64,000 bases of DNA, taken from the NCBI GenBank assembly GCA_035642535.1, contig DASQSE010000088.1:12729-76728 (forward strand). The letters are read 5' to 3'. A program made the translations under genes and the position numbers. The notes under the pieces were generated by a model. The model did no database searches. It was not told the DNA's origin and saw nothing but the letters and a program-made list of their open reading frames with translations. This document shows, piece by piece, positions 62,232 to 64,000 of the stretch. Within the stretch, counting starts at the first letter, position 1; every line of letters starts with the position of its first letter. This stretch comes from Jatrophihabitans sp035642535. GTDB lineage: Bacteria > Actinomycetota > Actinomycetes > Mycobacteriales > Jatrophihabitantaceae.

Positions 62232-63612
62232 CAACCGCCAGGAGGCAGCGTGCCGCGCCTACCTCTCGTCGAGAGGTGCCGAAGTCGTTGCCGTACTGCG
62301 CGACGTCATCAGCGCAACCCGCTACCGGTTGAACGACCGGCCGGGCTGGATCACGGCGTTGGAGAAGGTGCAGAGCGGCCAAGCTGACATGGTCTGCGTG
62401 TATCACGTCGACCGACTCACCCGCGACAACCGCGATCTTGAGGACGTGATCGACACCGGGGTTGATGTCGCGTGCGCGTCCGGCGAGATTGATCTGAGCA
62501 CCGACAGCGGCCGGACTGTGGCGCGCATCCTGACGTCAATCGCACGCGGCGAGGTGGAGCGCAAAGGCGCGAGGCAGCGAGCCGCGAATCTGCAACGCGC
62601 CGAGGCCGGCCGGGTCGGCTGGACGCGGCGCCCATACGGGTACGACAAACGCGGCGGCAGGATCGTCATTGTCCGCGCCGAGGCGAAGGAGCTGCGCGAC
62701 GCCGCACGACGCATCCTCGCCGAGCGCGCGACCGTGTCGTCGATCGTCGCCGACCTCAACCGGCGCGGCGTCCCGTCCGGCGGCGCCCGCCACGGCTGCG
62801 AGAAACCCAACCAGTGCACACGCAGCGCGCAGCAGTGCCCGGAGGCGATCCGCGAAGCCCGTTGGACCCAGACCGCGCTTACGCGGCTGCTGCTGTCGCC
62901 CCGTCACGCCGGCCGCGCCGTGTCCAACGGTGTCGACTACGGCCGCGGCGAGTGGCCGGCCATCTTCGACCCGGACACGGCGGAGCGTTTACACGCGAAG
63001 CTGACCGATCCGCGCCGCCGCACCGCGCCCGAATCGCTCGCGGTCAAGTACCTGTTGTCAGGTCTGCTCACGTGCGGCGTGCCTGGTTGCGGCGGGAAGC
63101 TATACGCGTCGCCAGCCGCGTCACCCACGCACAAATGGATGATTTACCGGTGCCGTACGCAGCACCTCGGCCGGCGACTCGACCTCGTCGACGCCGTCGT
63201 CGACGCTCTCGTCATCGCCCGCATGTCGCGTCCGGACGCGGCGCGGCTGCTCGCGCCCGACGTCGACGTCGCCACGCTGCGCGCCACCGCGGCTGATCTG
63301 CGGGAACGGCGCGACGCGCTCGCCGCCATGGTCGCCGACCGGATCATGTCGCCCGACGCTGCACGTGCCCAGGCGCAGCGGCTCACCGATCAGCTCGCCG
63401 AGGTCGAGCGGCAGAGCGACCACGCGGAAGGGTCGGCGCCGTTCGCGCCTCTGATCGGCGCTAACGACGTGGAGGCGGCATGGCGCGCGATGTCGCTCGG
63501 CGCGCGCCGCGAGACGGTACGCGTCCTGTTCGAGTCTCTGACGGTGCTGCCGACAAGGCGCGGTGCTCGGTTTCATCCGGATCAGGTCGCCTACACCTGG
63601 CGGACGGCTTAG
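62173..63612 (+). CDS. large serine integrase/recombinase
   Basis: 479 residues from ATG 62173; an ATG at 62155 is also in frame. Catalytic domain: VILCRMSQAKDDLGNNRQ with the nucleophile Ser12, plus VYHVDRLTRDNRDLEDVID and GEVERKGARQRAA. Recombinase domain: RRPYGYDKRGG and RWTQTALTRLLLSPRHAGRAV, with a Cys-rich insertion (HGCEKPNQCTRSAQQC). Then a zinc ribbon (GLLTCGVPGCGG...YRC), a coiled coil and a C-terminal tail. Typical of actinophages and integrative elements; it catalyses attP x attB integration. Confidence 0.93.
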   Translation: MARRAVILCRMSQAKDDLGNNRQEAACRAYLSSRGAEVVAVLRDVISATRYRLNDRPGWITALEKVQSGQADMVCVYHVDRLTRDNRDLEDVIDTGVDVACASGEIDLSTDSGRTVARILTSIARGEVERKGARQRAANLQRAEAGRVGWTRRPYGYDKRGGRIVIVRAEAKELRDAARRILAERATVSSIVADLNRRGVPSGGARHGCEKPNQCTRSAQQCPEAIREARWTQTALTRLLLSPRHAGRAVSNGVDYGRGEWPAIFDPDTAERLHAKLTDPRRRTAPESLAVKYLLSGLLTCGVPGCGGKLYASPAASPTHKWMIYRCRTQHLGRRLDLVDAVVDALVIARMSRPDAARLLAPDVDVATLRATAADLRERRDALAAMVADRIMSPDAARAQAQRLTDQLAEVERQSDHAEGSAPFAPLIGANDVEAAWRAMSLGARRETVRVLFESLTVLPTRRGARFHPDQVAYTWRTA

Positions 63613-64000
63613 GGCGACGGGAGCTGAGATGTACCGCTACCGCGGCAAACCGAGTAACCCGGAGGATGAGTTTCGGCTGCGGGTCGTCCACCCTACCGAA
63701 GCGTTCCAGCATGAGGTGAGCGCTCAGCGCGACGGCGACCATGAATTGCTCCCGATCACGCGTCGTGGTCGGAGCCATCGGCGTGGCTCCGGGGGGCTCA
63801 CCTCCGATGGCCCGGGCGTCTCGCCGGAGACCGTCGTCAGACCCTGTCCCGCCAAGGCCCCGCTCGGCGCACAGGACCTTGTGGGTTTGCCAACGATGGC
63901 GAAAGGCGACTGTTGGACTAGTCCTACGGGAGCGACCACATCCGCCCTCGCGCGGCGATCACGACGCCGCCGAGCACACACGTTACCGCCACCAAAGTGG
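63613..64000. other. start of the integrated element beyond the integrase; no confident gene
   Basis: On the plus strand ATG 63629 (GGGAG upstream) opens a frame that stays open to the edge. Its first 45 residues (MYRYRGKPSNPEDEFRLRVV) look plausible, but the later part is Arg/Ser/Pro-rich and not convincing. On the minus strand a frame entering from the right edge ends at TAG 63926-63924 with a hydrophobic tail (LVAVTCVLGGVVIAARGRMW), possibly a small membrane protein. A 7-bp hairpin GGAGCCA/TGGCTCC lies at 63771-63790. Confidence 0.3.

Overview
This is a chromosomal window from a high-G+C (about 70% by eye) actinomycete. GTG starts are frequent, neighbouring genes overlap by 4-8 bp, and the families are typical of Actinomycetota: FurA-KatG, ECF41 and SigE-type sigma factors, a PASTA-less Ser/Thr kinase, PucR, and a Tad locus. 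I cannot name the genus. No rRNA, tRNA, IS element or CRISPR array is visible. The gaps between genes are short. The longest apparently gene-free stretch is the last ~390 bp, which lies inside an integrated element.

Layout. 1-9884: a lipid/sulfur block (partial acyl-CoA dehydrogenase, Bax-inhibitor-like membrane protein, thiolase, SGNH hydrolase, cystathionine beta-synthase, Ser/Thr kinase, beta-lactamase-like lipoprotein, cystathionine gamma-synthase/lyase). From memory this resembles the mycobacterial fadA3-Rv1075c-cbs-metB neighbourhood. 9933-13563: an AcuC-type lysine deacetylase overlapping a Pat-type GNAT/acyl-CoA-synthetase fusion, which is a reversible protein-acylation pair. 13610-18627: a minus-strand run of SigE-family sigma factor plus membrane partner, GNAT, DUF2269, a small SET-domain methyltransferase and a VWA protein. 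The AAA+ partner expected for the VWA protein lies 17 kb away at 35315-36739.

19478-31728 is the most coherent accessory region. It holds a membrane dipeptidase, two beta-lactamase-fold serine hydrolases, a PucR regulator, an M20 amidohydrolase, a GNAT acyltransferase, an N-acylamino-acid racemase-type enolase-superfamily enzyme, and the two ATPases of a peptide ABC importer. The parts fit salvage of D-amino-acid-containing (peptidoglycan-derived) peptides through an N-acyl racemisation route. It also looks damaged. One hydrolase has an amber codon directly after its catalytic SxxK motif. The other is cut off and joined to the last residues of a DppC-type permease, as if a deletion had removed the binding protein and both permeases.

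31739-46935 holds housekeeping and stress genes: a DrrAB exporter, DUF2237, a ScyD-like propeller, a MoxR-type ATPase, a lipoprotein, Lrp, MgtE-N/CBS + DUF1003, a CitE-like lyase, an aquaporin, FurA-KatG, an acyl-CoA dehydrogenase and a ROK protein. 47008-59053 holds large secreted proteins (a beta-helix protein; a 1395-residue S53 peptidase with kelch repeats) around a TrmB/LuxR-type regulator, then a GT39 transferase, an ECF41 sigma factor and an AldO-like oxidase. 59175-62153 is a Tad pilus ATPase and two platform proteins. The third gene, tadC, is interrupted near its 3' end by a large serine integrase whose start codon lies about 20 bp from the junction; the window ends inside that element.

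A second layer is a set of intergenic palindromes. One family has 12-16 bp arms and a constant 20-bp, partly self-complementary spacer (four copies). A second family has a fixed 58-bp length (two copies). There are also several single long hairpins at convergent gene ends. A diverged ~70-bp repeat occurs in two other intergenic regions.
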